This document shows positions 27,601 to 39,600 of a DNA stretch of 64,000 nucleotides, in pieces (the stretch's first letter is position 1; each line of letters starts with the position of its first letter). The stretch covers positions 5,333,016 to 5,397,015 of the forward strand of contig VXAU01000197.1 of the NCBI GenBank assembly GCA_013399695.1, given 5' to 3'. The notes under the pieces were generated by a model. The model was not told where the DNA came from. It saw nothing but the letters and a program-made list of their open reading frames with translations, and ran no database searches. The DNA comes from Formicarius rufipectus (Eukaryota > Chordata > Aves > Passeriformes > Formicariidae). A program made the position numbers and the translations under genes.

Positions 27601-29180
27601 CCCATGCAGAGTTCCCTGCTCTGCGAAGCCTGACCATATGGCTAAGGAATAAGCCATGAAGGGACAGAGATCTTTGATCAGAAGCTCAGGACTCAGAGGT
27701 CCTCAGCTCTGGAGTCTGCTTGCTGGATTTTCCACCCAATCGTGTCAGATCACAGGAGTCAAGAAATCTGGGTTTATTCTCAGTTATTCTCAGTTTCTCC
27801 CTGGATGTTCTGTCTGATCCTGGGGTGGTTGCTTAGAGCCAGTCTTTGAGAAGGTGCCACAGTTCTCACAGAAAACTGTAACTGCATGAAGCACACACCC
27901 TAGAGGCACAGCCCATGGGCAACACGGGGCCTTGTGGACCACTGCACATTATATCAGGCCTTTTGGGGATCTCTGGTTTTGGGGGAGCATAAGCAGAATG
28001 AGATTTTCCTGTAAAATGCTCAGATATGAGAGCCCTGTGTTTGCACTTTGATGGGTTGGGAATTTGAATTTCTGTCCATCTCCAAAGTTCAGGAGTTGTG
28101 ATCAGGGCCAGAACTTCCTCCAGCCCAACTCTGCAGAGAGGAGTCGTGAGCTATAATTAGATGTGCTACACTGCACTCTCCTCTTCAGGATTTTTACAGA
28201 ACTTTGCAGGTGTTAATGACACGTAATTACCACGCTCACGTTCCCATTTTGAACATGAAGAATCTGGGGCAGCTCAGTGCTGCTCCCCTGGCAAGGGGCA
28301 GAGCAGCCTTTCAAAGGATGGCAAATAAGGGTGACATTTGCAGGCTGCAATGTCTCAGAACAGAAAACTTCAGAGAAATCAGGAGGACATGGAATAAATG
28401 CTCAGGGTCTATTTCAGTCTTGTTTCTGAATGAATGTATTTTTATCCCTTGGTTTCCAACAGGTTTTCCTTACATGGAATACAGGTACATATTTCTGTTC
28501 TATGAATGTCACATCTTAAGACCTGTAAAAGCACTTCCTTTGCAACAACACAGCTGGGGGTTTTCCTTCATCTGTGTTCTGTTGTTGTTGAATTGACATC
28601 CATCTTTCCTGCCAGGATGATTCAGATGGCAAATGCATTTCTCTTTTGGCACAGGTTCTAACTGAATCATCTTCTCAGACTAGTTCATCACCTAACAGGA
28701 TCCTAAATTAAGAGTCCACATTTTGTATAAAAACTTGGTTGCATCTGAGATAAAATGGAAGGAAAGCCATGAAGAGGAGAGAGTTCTGGGTCTGTGTCTG
28801 CCTGGCATTGCATTTGACCTCAGCTTGGCTTTGTGCAGCTGTTTGGGACTCTCTGCTCACAGCTACCCCACACTGGTGGGCCCTGATGCAGCTGCTCCTA
28901 TTTCATTGGGCTTAGGGGGAAATTCACACACATGTGGGCACAAACAGCTTGGGCACAGAGACACATGTGCATAATTGCCAACAGCACAAAGATTCCCTCA
29001 GCTCCAGGTGCACTTTTTCCTGCACATCACATACTCACCTTGCCATGGTCCTGTGGAACACACACAACTCTGCTTGTGGATGTGTTTCCATCCCCTCGTC
29101 CTTCACATGTGTGCACACACACCCCACATCCCATTCCTCACACACCACTGTTGCCAACTCAGTCACTCCTGGGGCACCTC
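21642..29180. other. Gene-free region, mostly unique sequence
   Basis: No exon, RNA gene or intact element was recognised. Several stretches (about 22600-23350, 24760-24870 and 25480-25580) are AT-balanced, low in CpG and free of simple repeats, which is how conserved noncoding elements often look, but conservation cannot be judged from one sequence. The interval ends at the LTR that precedes the CpG island. Confidence 0.55.
24218..24250 (+). mobile_element. CR1 LINE 3' tail remnant
   Basis: A short stretch reading AGGTCTTTTCCAACCTCAAT followed by GATTCTCTGATTT matches the terminal part of avian CR1 elements, including the degenerate octamer-type 3' end. Only the last ~33 bp are recognisable, so this is either a very old copy or a short 5'-truncated insertion. 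Confidence 0.5.
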
Positions 29181-29720
29181 TGTCCTGGTTTCAGCTGGGG
29201 CAGAGTTCATGACTGCTCAGCAGCCAATATGGTGCTGTGGTTTGGATCTGGAATGAGAAAAATGTTGGTAGCACATTGATGTTTTGGGTTTTGTGAAGTC
29301 GTGTTCATCCCAAGAACTCTTTTTCCTTTTGGCTCTGCCCGTGAGGAGGTTTGCATAAGAAACTGGGAGGGAGCAGAGCCAGCACAGGTGACCTAACTGG
29401 CCAAAGGGACGTTCCACACCATGGAACGTCATGCCCAGTCTGGGAGTTAACCCGGAGGGGCCGATCTGTGTTCAGGATGGAGGCTCTGGGGTAGCAGTCA
29501 GTGGGCGGTGAGCGATTGTACTGTGCGTCGCTTTTTGGGGCGTTTCCGCCTTTTTATCCTCTTTATTATTCACCGTCATTCTTGTGTATTACCAAACTGT
29601 TCTTACCTCAGCATGCAAATTCTACTTTTGATTCTCCTCCCCGTCCCACCGGGCTGGGGGAGGACAGAGCTGGGGAGGGTTGCATGGTGCTTAATTTCCA
29701 CCTCGGCCTAAACCTCCGCA
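29181..29720 (+). mobile_element. Solo LTR of a passerine-type endogenous retrovirus (ERVL-like)
   Basis: The element starts TGTCCTGGTTTCAGCTGGGG and shows, in order, the hallmarks of a widespread passerine ERVL LTR family: a block on the theme GAATGTTGGTAGCACATTGATG, the CTAACTGGCCAAAGGGAC block, a CACACCATGGAACGTCATGC block, a GGTGAGCGATTGTACTGTGC block, an ACCAAACTGTTCTTACCTCA block, and GATTCTCCTCCCCGTCCCAC near the end. It closes around GGTGCTTAATT and CCTAAACC, with a possible terminal CA at 29720. No internal retroviral gene is attached on either side, so it is a solo LTR left by recombination. A clean target-site duplication is not visible. It directly abuts the CpG island. Confidence 0.8.
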
Positions 29721-29792
29721 GCCTGCACGCTCCGATGCGCGCTCCCGCACTTGTTCCCGTGCGCGCTCCCGCGCCCCTCCCCGTGCGCGGGG

Positions 29793-29933
29793 NNNNNNNN
29801 NNNNNNNNNNNNNNNNNNNNNNNNNNNNNNNNNNNNNNNNNNNNNNNNNNNNNNNNNNNNNNNNNNNNNNNNNNNNNNNNNNNNNNNNNNNNNNNNNNNN
29901 NNNNNNNNNNNNNNNNNNNNNNNNNNNNNNNNN
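29793..29933. other. Assembly gap of 141 N
   Basis: The sequence is undetermined for 141 bases. The left edge ends in GC-rich sequence with repeated GCGCGCTCCCGC words. The right edge opens directly into a GC-rich tandem array. The gap therefore probably interrupts a hard-to-sequence repeat, and its true length may differ. Confidence 0.99.
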
Positions 29934-30046
29934 GGTGCCCACGTCCGGGCCCACCCCCGGGCCGGTGCTCACCCCCGGGCCGGTGTCCGGGCCCACCCCC
30001 GGGCCGGTGTCCGGGCCCACCCCCGGGCCGGTGCCCACCCCCGGGC
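29934..30046 (+). repeat. GC-rich tandem array, 24-bp basic unit
   Basis: The units share a GGTG start and a CACCCCCGGGCC end. Copies run 29934-29963 (30 bp), 29964-29981 (18 bp), 29982-30005 and 30006-30029 (24 bp each), then a partial to 30046. Length differences are multiples of 6 bp. Stop-free frames through it are artefacts of this periodicity. The minus strand is G-rich enough for G-quadruplex formation. The array probably continues into the adjoining gap. Confidence 0.9.
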
Positions 30047-30650
30047 GGTGTCCGCCCCTCGGGCGCGGGGGCAGTTTTGGGGCAGCGGGTGCGGCGCTGG
30101 GGTTGGCGCCGGACCAAGGCGCGTCCTGCTCACTCCGGAGGGATTCCCGAGCTCTGTGCCGGGCACCGGAGGGCGGAGGGTCTGCTCTGCACCTCGCCGT
30201 GCCCCCGGGTTCGCCGTCTGTGCCGCCTCCGCCGCCAGGACGTGTCTGTGTTGGTGGTCGGTGGCGCCGCTGCCCCCACCGGGGCAGGTTTCGCACCGCA
30301 TCCCTCGCAGGAGCTTTCTGCACCGCACCTTGATTCACTTTTTTAAAAAGTAACGACGGTGTCGCCTGCATCATTAACGCGGGGCCTGCAGAGGGCTGGG
30401 CGGGTGGGTTGTGTGCGTTTTGGAGCGGGTAAGGAATAACCTTGGTGTGGGAGGAGGAGGGTTTTGCTGCCGAGGAGAACGCCTGTGGGTATGGCAGCAG
30501 AGAAGTGCGGGGCGTCCTCAGGCACGGAGATGCTTCCAGACGCTGCTTCCCTGCGCAGGACACGGGGTGGGACAGCGGCGAGGAAGGAGGGGCCCTTCCC
30601 ACCCTGGACAGCAGGGAATGCGCTCGAGGTCTCCTGGTTAAATTGGGTGA

Positions 30651-33600
30651 AGCCGAGACACTGAAGGTAAATACGAACACAGGACCTGAGGCAGCGCCGA
30701 GGGTGGACTTGCCCGTTTTGATCTGCATTGCAGGTGCATAGGAAGCATCCAGGGTACTTGGTGGCTTTGCTTAGATGGTAAGGTGCTTAGGCTTAAAAAG
30801 CTTTATTGGTGCTTTTGCATTATGAATCACACTTCTTAATTACAAAATAAAAAGATGAATGGCTGTGACTGTAAATACAGTGCCGTTTCCCCCATCACTT
30901 GCTCATTAGTGAATATAATTCTGTAGTGCTTTATTCTGACTGAACCTGTGGGAAACAGACATTTATGCTCTTTAAACGGCGCGTAGCTTTTTTGTTTGAC
31001 AATTTAAAGCAAGGGATTTATAAACAGGTAATGGCCGACTTGTAATGGTGTTGATTTTTTAAGCTTTTGTTTGTACTGGGCTTCGAGGAGTCATTGTTAG
31101 TGAAACAGCAGAGATTGGAAGGTCATAAAAGAGGGGAGTATCAGTTTCTTAAGTAGAAAAAAAGAATATTGGCTAAACTGAGGCATAAGCACTTGTTTTC
31201 ATCCTGTTGTCGTACTTTTGCTTAATACATCTGTAAAGTTTCCTCCCTCGTTCCCACAGAGAAGATAAAGGTCTTCTGGCCAGTCTGAATGCTCTGTAGT
31301 GTAGGTTTCAGTCCAGTAGTTGTTGCAAACTCTAGAACAGCAGTCATTTCATCCCTTACAGTTGTTTCCTTCACAATGATTTTTTTAAAACGTATTTTGT
31401 AACTTGAATTACAAAAATCATGCTGTCCCTTAGTGTGCCCTAATTCAAGGGGCAGTAGGTGTTAAGGGCAATGTATTTTTTCATCCAGTTCTAGCACATT
31501 AATCCATCCTTTAGCTGCAGTAGGCAGAAGACAAACTCCCCAGTGCTGTTACTCCAGAAGGCGAACCACAGTGTAAAGGAAAATAAACTATTGAGCATTA
31601 TATACAGTATAATCGAGGGAATACATTGTAATAAAATGGTTTGCAAGTTTACTTTTGCTACTGTGTTATGCTTTGATTTTTAGTTATTTATGTTCTGTGG
31701 CTTAAAAACGGTGGTTTAAAGTAGCAAAACTGCTTTTATATCCTCAGAATTCACAATGTGTTGGGTAAACAATACTACTATATAAGTCATCTTTTTACTG
31801 AAGTTCATGGTTAACCTCATTTTTCATAGTAAAGTTTAAAAAAAACCAGTGTAACTTGTAGTTTGCTTTGTATAGAGAACAGACATCATCTTTCTGAGAC
31901 TTTATAATGCTTTAGAATTTTTTTTGCTGCCAAGTGCCACTTTCTGTATATATTGATGTATGTATGTCTGTTAGTTACTTAAAGCGGTGGCGTTTGTTGA
32001 GCAGCAATTCACCAAACATTCAGCAGTCAAATAACCTGATGCTTGAGAGGAAATAGTTCAGTGTGGTTTTTTCCTACTGCTGATTTAGAAAGCCAAGCCA
32101 GTGCTGAAGAAAGGAAAATGTAAGGATTTTCTTCTGTGTAGATAAGAGAGAGGTGATGGAAGGTCCGTGCTTTGTCGTGCAGCCTCGTTGGTGCTGCGGC
32201 AGCACAGGGTGGAACACGGGCGGCTGCGGGGGCTCGGACAGCACAGACCCCTCTCGGAGTGGCAGCCAGGCTGCTGCTCCTCACAGGGACGTGCTGCAAC
32301 CAGTCAGCCTTGTGCGCCCACAGCCAGGGCTCCAGAGGGGCCTGGCACGGCCTCTGCATCCCCGGGAACACGGCCCGGTGTCCAGGGCCTGGGTGGGGCT
32401 GGGCTGGGAGGGCGCGCTTTGTTCAGGCACAAACTGTATCACCAGAGCTCCGGTTTCCTTGGCTGAACCAACCCCTCCCTTCCCTTCTTGTGCACTCATC
32501 TAATGGGTATCTGAAAAGCACGTGAAGGTGACAAATGGTGCATTGAATAGAGCCAATTTGGAATTTCAGTCCCTGGGTACTACCTGCTGTCCCTCACCTC
32601 CAAGTCCTTCACCTGCTTGAGGACACCTGGCATCCTTTACCTGTCTGGCTGTGATATCATCAATTAATGTGGGCCTAATTCATCTCCTTGCTCATTTTTA
32701 AGTGAGGTTAAAGTTGTTTTCCTCTAAACCACGATGTCTAGCGGTGTAGTAATGGGTCTCCATGTTATTTGTGATTAATTTTGTCTCATAATGTTTTACA
32801 GTTATGTAGCAGTTCATTTCTCTTGGTGATGTTAAAGAGCACCCATACCATAAATTGCAGCAATACATTTATTTAGTGCTAGAAGTTAGAGGCATGGCAA
32901 AATATTGCTGAAGACAGTATATCGGAACTTCTGCAAGCTGTTTGTTTGGGTGTTTTTAAATAATTATTGAAAAAAGCCGTTTCTTTGGGTTGCTATTTCT
33001 TTCCTGCTGTTGGGGAGGAGCATGTTTGTTCCATTTATCTCCAAGGAAACCTTTGTTTTTTATTTAAAATGTTAAAATACATTGCTGATTGTTGCCTTAA
33101 ATTATTTGATTGAGAGATAGGATTTAAGATCAGTGTTGTTTAAAAACAGTGCTGGACTGGAAACTGTTAAATGTGATGGCTTCTCCCTGAACAGAACAGT
33201 AGCTGCCTCCAGAAGGGCTGAAAATGTGCCAGGGAACAGTAGCTCCCTGTAATCCCAGTTGGTGCCCAGAGGGAGAGCACAAAAGGCACGGCTGATCACA
33301 TTTCTGTGGGGCAGAGGTGTCAAGCTTGGGGTCCATCTGGGTGGAACAACTGTGGGAAGGATGTCAGGAATAGAAGTGTGTGTGCTTGTTTGCTTTCCAT
33401 CCTCAGGAAAGCTTGATTTAAGATGTGTGGCTTTACTGTCTCAGTTTGAGATACCTGGGTTATGTAAGAGAGGGTATAAAGCACCTCTGTTTGGAATCCT
33501 TTGTCTTGGCATCCTATTTTACACACAAAAAATCTTGCTTAAGGAAGGATTTGGCCTTAGGTCTTCACCACTACCAGATTTCCTTCATCAGCAGCTCTCA

Positions 33601-36600
33601 AAACATTTAGCAAAGTGGAGACCAATTTTTGTATATTTGATCGTAGCTGCTGTTCTAAAATAATAAAAATCAATGGCTTATGAAACAGAAACAGCAGCAC
33701 AGAATGCATTAGAGGAGAGCATCTCCTCGGCCTCGTATACCTGCCTGGAAATAGTTGTGCAGCTCTGTAGAGTTGCTGTTAAAATAGCTGCTCTCTGTAA
33801 ATGCTCTCTCAGGACAGATTTATTTAGCTTGCTGTAAGGCTTCAGTGCTTTCTGATGTGTTTCACAGATATTCCAGGTAACTTCTGAAACTCATCCCTTC
33901 TGCGTTTAGGAATTCCACGCAGTAGGAGCTCCAGCTCAGCTGCGTGCCTGGAGCTGGCGCTGCAGCAGGAAGCAGTTCTGCCTGTGCCACCCCCCTGACC
34001 TGTTTACAGCTTTTATTTTTATTTTTAACACCTTCCCCAGGCATCTACAGTGCTGCACAGTGAACTCATCACCTCAGAACAGCCAGTGCAAAAACGGGTT
34101 TGTTTTCAGCTGCACCGGTTCCCTGAGCTGGTTCAGTGAATGAATGACCAGGAAGGTGATTCTGGAGCATTTCAGAAATGCAGCACTAAATTCTTCCTTG
34201 GTGTATATGAGTGGGATGGGTGAGAGAAAATCCTATCTGGGCTGGATAGCAAAAACATTGTCTGTGTGATGGTGGGTTATTGTCTAGTTAGGGAGGAGGA
34301 AATGCCCAACCAGGTCACTTATTTGAAACCAGCTGAGTAATTATTTTGGTTTGTGTTTCAGCTCAGGAAGGGCAGGTTTTTACATTACAAGAATAAATTT
34401 TCTTTAATTTTTGCTGCAGTTCACACAGTACTGATCACAGTGGATAAAATTAAAAGAGGACACACAGTGTTCAGAAGTATTTTGATATCTGCAAAAAGCC
34501 CTTGACTATTCCATAGTATGGTGTGATTTCTGAGCATGACTCTGGAGTTATACTTAGCAGATCCTTGTACCAAAACCTCCCACAGCCCACCTTGCTAGCC
34601 TAAGCCCTGATTCAGCTTCAGTTAAAGCTGGAGAACTTTCTTAATGACTTCGATAAAAATAGAACCAGGCTCATTTTTATGTGTAACAGTGATACTGTGT
34701 TAGTCTGGGAGAACTGAATATTAATTTTCATGTCATTTTCCTTCTGACAAAAGAAATTGTTGTACTAACAGAATATTCTGAGTTGTAAGGGACCCATAGG
34801 ATCATCAAATGTGTCTGTGATTTTGTGACTGCTAAGTTGTGATTGGGGTGAAATCTGTTCCGTGGCTTTGATGGAGGTTATATTAAACTAAGCAGTGATA
34901 CTATCCTCAGAATGAAGGGGTGAATGAAATAGAAAAGCCATTCATCACCATTATGTGCTACAGAGCAGAAGAGAAGGAACCTGTTCCTGTACAGTGCAAT
35001 GTGGCCTTGCTCATGAGGGCTTTTATTATCACTTAAAATTATTACATGGATTTCGTCATTGTTAAAGAGGTTCATTTGAAGTAGTTAGTGCAATTTAGAT
35101 ATCACCTTCTTTGGTTCCCTAAAGTGAATTATGCCCAAATTAGGTTGTTTTCAGAGTTTTCTGCCAGACTAAACTATTTGTTCCTGACAGCTGTACAGCC
35201 ATAGCCCTGGATACCCTGCTATGGCTCACAGTAATTGTGTGTGTGAAATGCCACTGCAGGACTATTGGATTTGGTTCTCTAATAGTCTCTGTCACAGCTG
35301 TGATTTTAACATCTGGTTTCTTTTAGTCTCTTCCATTGTGAGAGCTCTGGGCTTTGGTGGTCTCAAGGACAGAGAAGACTCCCCAGGAGCTGTTCCTGTC
35401 AGTTCTCCTGACTCCAGGTAGACAGTCAGGCCCATGAGCAGTCAGTGAGTTCTGAGCAAAGCACCAGCTGGTCCATTTGGAGTGTCCACAGTTAAATCAG
35501 TGCTACCAGGACAGGGTCCACTTAATTACTCTCCCCGCTGTCATACCAGCTGCTGTAGGAGTAACAAAAAATCTTCTCTTATTAAAGGAACCTGGACTTC
35601 CAGGGACATTCAGAGATTATCTGTAAAGAGTCTACAGAATTTCTGATCAGAAAATGATAGGGAAGCCAGGCAGAGAAACCACTGAGTGAAATAGCTTCAA
35701 AAGCAGTAGAAATGGCAAAGGAGCTGAGAAAGCGAAATCCTGTCCTTTCTCTGGGGAACAGTGGCACGATTCCTTCTTCCCCTCCATTGTCTCCAGGAAA
35801 GAACTGCAAATTCTAGTTTGCTTAAAGCACACCTACTAAAAGAACATGAGAACAAGTTACTGGGTCAGTAATGATATCTGAGCATTGTTATATTTTAATG
35901 CAGAAGGCAGAGGAGGAGGGGGATAAAGGGATAGAGGTGATGCTGCAAGAAGTGCCTGTTACTGGTAAGGGAGCACTGGAGAAGGGGAAGGATGTCCAGA
36001 GGTGGATATGTAGGCCAAGCATACTGCCTGGAAAGCTTGACTTAGCAACACTGGAGTAGTTGAAGTGGGGTAATCTGATGCTCAGGTGAAGGAGAGTTGA
36101 ACAGAAATCTGAAACTGTGGAACTGGCTGGTTCTAAACTGTGTTATTGCTGGATTATGTCATTGGAGATGTAATGATACCATAGAGTCAGTTTGGGGGAC
36201 TTAAAGCAAATGTCCAGGCAGAAGGGTAGTCAGGCCCTTGAGCTGGGTGTGGAGACTGCAGGGTCTCCTTTATTATGTCCTTTGGAAGGAGCTGAGCAAA
36301 CACTTTGGGAAGGCATATGTCTGGAGATGGAGAGCTGAGCTAAGCAAAGAACAGCAGAGTGACTCTCAGCTGGACATTTCAGCATCAGAGCTGTGTTATT
36401 TAGAAGTGCTTGGTCAGTTCAGTGGCAGTCTTTAAAATGGGGACTGGCTAAAACTTTCAAGGTTCTTATGAGGAGAATCCTGTGTCCTTATTTAGTTCCT
36501 GAAATTTTGTTCGGTTTAGCAAACAAAGGGCATTTTGGCAGCTTTTGTCCCATTTGGAGGGGACGTTGGCCAGATAGCAGTTGAGGAAAAAGCCTGCCTG

Positions 36601-39600
36601 CCCATGCACGTTTCAAGGAGCTCTGGATATGTGTTGGTAGAGAGCTAAAGCAGCTTCTCAGGTGATGGTCACCCCATCCACGAAAAAGGAGGCTATTGTT
36701 TTCTGTTTAGTGGATACCAAAAGGGAATGAAAACGTTAAGTAACTGAGTTGCTTGGGCTTCATTCCAGCAGCTTCCCTTGCACTGTGAGGTCACAGATTA
36801 GCATCTCCCTTCTCCTGTCTTGCAGCAGGGCACAGAGATGCTCTCATTTTGTGCAAAGGCACCCGATATGCAGCCAGATTCTCACTGCGTTTTTGAAACA
36901 TTTTGAACTCCCTCCAAGTACTTAAGATCAGAAAAGGCCTGGAGCTTTCCCATCCTCTGCAAGGCAAGATGTGGCTGTTAAAATGTTAGCAGCTCTTTAT
37001 GGTGAGCATGTGATGAAACTGCATTTTGAAAGCTCTTATTTAATATTTTTTCCTTTAAGACTTACTTATTTTTGCTCCCTTTTGAAGGGAATATGCACTT
37101 GTAAAAGAGACTGAGCAGTTAATTTTTAAGATGAGTTTACAGGGATAATTTACTGGAAATGAGGGTTAAGGTAGGTGCAGTCAGGATTATAGTGTTGCAC
37201 TTAAAGTTCCCAAGGGAATTTTGTTTGATTCATTCCATTTGTTCCTCCTTGGCTATATTCAAGAGAAATTGTGAATCCATTGTTTGGAGGAGCTGAGTCT
37301 CAATTTTTGAGCTCCATTTAAAAACATTTGGTGGTGTGGGGGTTCTGAAAAATGAGAAATTGTGGATGTTTTAGAGGTGGAGTGCAGTGTACTGTCCAGA
37401 TAGAGCCTGTGGAGCTGTGACAGGTTGGACACTGCTGGTGTTTCTGGCCAGTCCTGCTGCCAGAGAGGTGTGTCATCATCACCCCTGAATGCTGCAGTGC
37501 CCCTTTAATGTTTTATCATCCTTCTCAAAAGCCACGTGCATTCCCAGGGGACTTTGCCAAGCTCTGCATTGCACAGTTCCTTCTCTATGAGAACATAGCA
37601 GACTTTTTTTAAACTTAAGTTGCTTTGGAGACAAGGGGAAAGAGGGGGAAACCACAGGGCCATAACTTTGTGGGCAGTCCCAGCTTCTTCCCAGCACTGG
37701 CAACATTCATCTGAGGGATCCAGCCAGAGCCTGGTTGCTCTGGGAGCTGTCCCACCATGGGAGATGAAGACTGCTCCTCTGGGCTATGAAGGGCACTGGT
37801 CACTTCTGCACTTTGCCATCTCTCTTGTGCTTTTTGAACTTCTTGGTTCAGAGAGCCTGAGATGAAATCAGCTCAGTGCAATCCTAGGACTGCTTTATAG
37901 GATTCCCTCTTGGAAACCCCAATGGGAGATGCACCTGAAGGGATTTTTCTTTGGTCTTTAGCCTTATCCCTCCCAAGACCATGTTTTCTGTCAGATCTCA
38001 GTTGCTCATGGGAGTAGGTGTTGGGTGTGATTTGCAGCTCTTAACATTCCGAGGAGAGGAATCAGTGGGTTGAGAATTTTTAAGGAACTGGGAGTAACTG
38101 TAATTCTCATTAACCAACCTCCCTGGACCTAAGTCAAAGCATCTGCCCGGGGAATTGATGGGAAAATGTTCAATGACTTGTACTAAAATAAATTATTTTT
38201 TTAATTAGTAATATTTGGGTTTTTTTCATTATTTCCTGAGTCTATTCCAATTTTAAAAACGTTCAGACTGATGACACGGGTCAGTGGGTCTCACTTACAT
38301 CATGTCCTGTGAGCTGCTGACAAATTTGACACCAACATTCAGGAAAATGTTTTATGCAATCATACCATCTTTCTCCAACTCTACCTGAGAATGCAGGAAT
38401 AGAACAGAAGACTTCTGTTCCTGTTTTCCCCCACTTATCCTCCATTTGCATATTTTGTAAATTCACAGCATCTTATAACTAATCAACTTCCCTGTTTATT
38501 TAGGTCACATAAAGATCATAGGGCACAATGCAAAAATAGAAACTAATTTTTATAGCAAAATTCACTGACAACTGTCACAAAGTTAAAGCATACTTTGAGA
38601 CTTGAAAGAGTGATTATAAATTTACAGCACCCTTTAATTCTGCATTCTCAGGTGCAGTAATCAGTTCTTTCTCTTCCCGCACTTTTGTGAAAGATACATG
38701 TTTGGCTGCAAAAACAATCAAAAGTATTTTTAATGTTGTGCAACTGAGTTTGGTTGATTTGTAATGCATATTCAGTTAGGATCCGTTTAATCCAACTCTC
38801 AGACTGGAATAATATTCAGCGCAATTGTGTGTTTTAAGATTTGGTGTAAAATAGGTGCAAAGTGAACAGTACACTGGAACTTATTATTGTTGTTAAAACT
38901 AATTTTTGCAGACTTCAAAGCAAATCTGTGTTTTTCTCAATAGTGACTCTCTGTGCAAGACACTTTCCCATTGCCTGGTTTATGGTGGATGTTTTTTTGC
39001 CAGAACACAGGGCAGGGCTGACACGCTGTTGTCTGTGCTGTGTTCAAAGGGGTGCGTGGGCAGGAGCGGGGTTTGGAGCTGCTGCCCGCAATCCACAAGC
39101 TGTGGCTCCACCTCGCCGGCCTTCCCTTCCCCTGCAGGAGAGCAGAGGGCACAGCCAGACAACCAGGGGGAAAAGCACAGGGAGGCTGCCGAGGGTTGGG
39201 GGAAACTGCTTAGTGCAAAGGGGCTGCAGCTAAAACTCGTTGTGGGTTGATTTAATTGCTGTCGCTGATTAACTTAGCGCTGCTGCAGGGAAGATGCTGC
39301 TCTGCTGCTGGGAGCTCCTATTTTCTGCCTAAGCCTGTAACATTCACCTGCCTCTGATTATGTTTTGCTTCTTCAGAGTGGATAATCCTAGTGTGAGCTT
39401 TCAGATGCAGATCAAGGTAAAAGGCAGTTGAGGAGGTTAATATTGAGAGCTTTGTTCTGATTTTACAAACATTTAGAAAATAGTTTTTAAAAAGCATGTT
39501 TATTTGCAAGGACTGAGCCGTGAACACTTACTGTCTGTTGCTGGTGGCGAAGTGTTTTCCTTTTCAGGTCATGGTTACAGGTGTAAAGCCACCTTTAATG

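Larger units (their letters stand above)
29721..30650 (+). promoter_or_regulatory. CpG island, putative CCDC92 promoter and first-exon region
   Basis: CpG and GC content rise abruptly here compared with both flanks, especially at 29720-29792, 29934-30340 and 30350-30450. It is the nearest strong CpG island upstream of the CCDC92 start codon, about 11 kb away, and mammalian CCDC92 also starts at a CpG-island promoter with noncoding 5' exon sequence. Candidate splice donors on the plus strand include GT at 30429 (context GAGCGGGTAAGG) and at 30667 (context CTGAAGGTAAATA). No TATA box is obvious. Assignment to CCDC92 is inference from position and orientation; the transcription start cannot be fixed by eye. 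Confidence 0.55.

Noticed and set aside
1..29180. RFLNA (FAM101A) coding exons expected by mammalian synteny
   Set aside because: No frame contains the conserved refilin C-terminal block; the gene probably lies outside the window.
29501..30728. Long ORFs on both strands spanning the N gap
   Set aside because: They cross 141 undetermined bases and a GC-rich tandem array; the frames are open through base composition and the adjoining part is an LTR.
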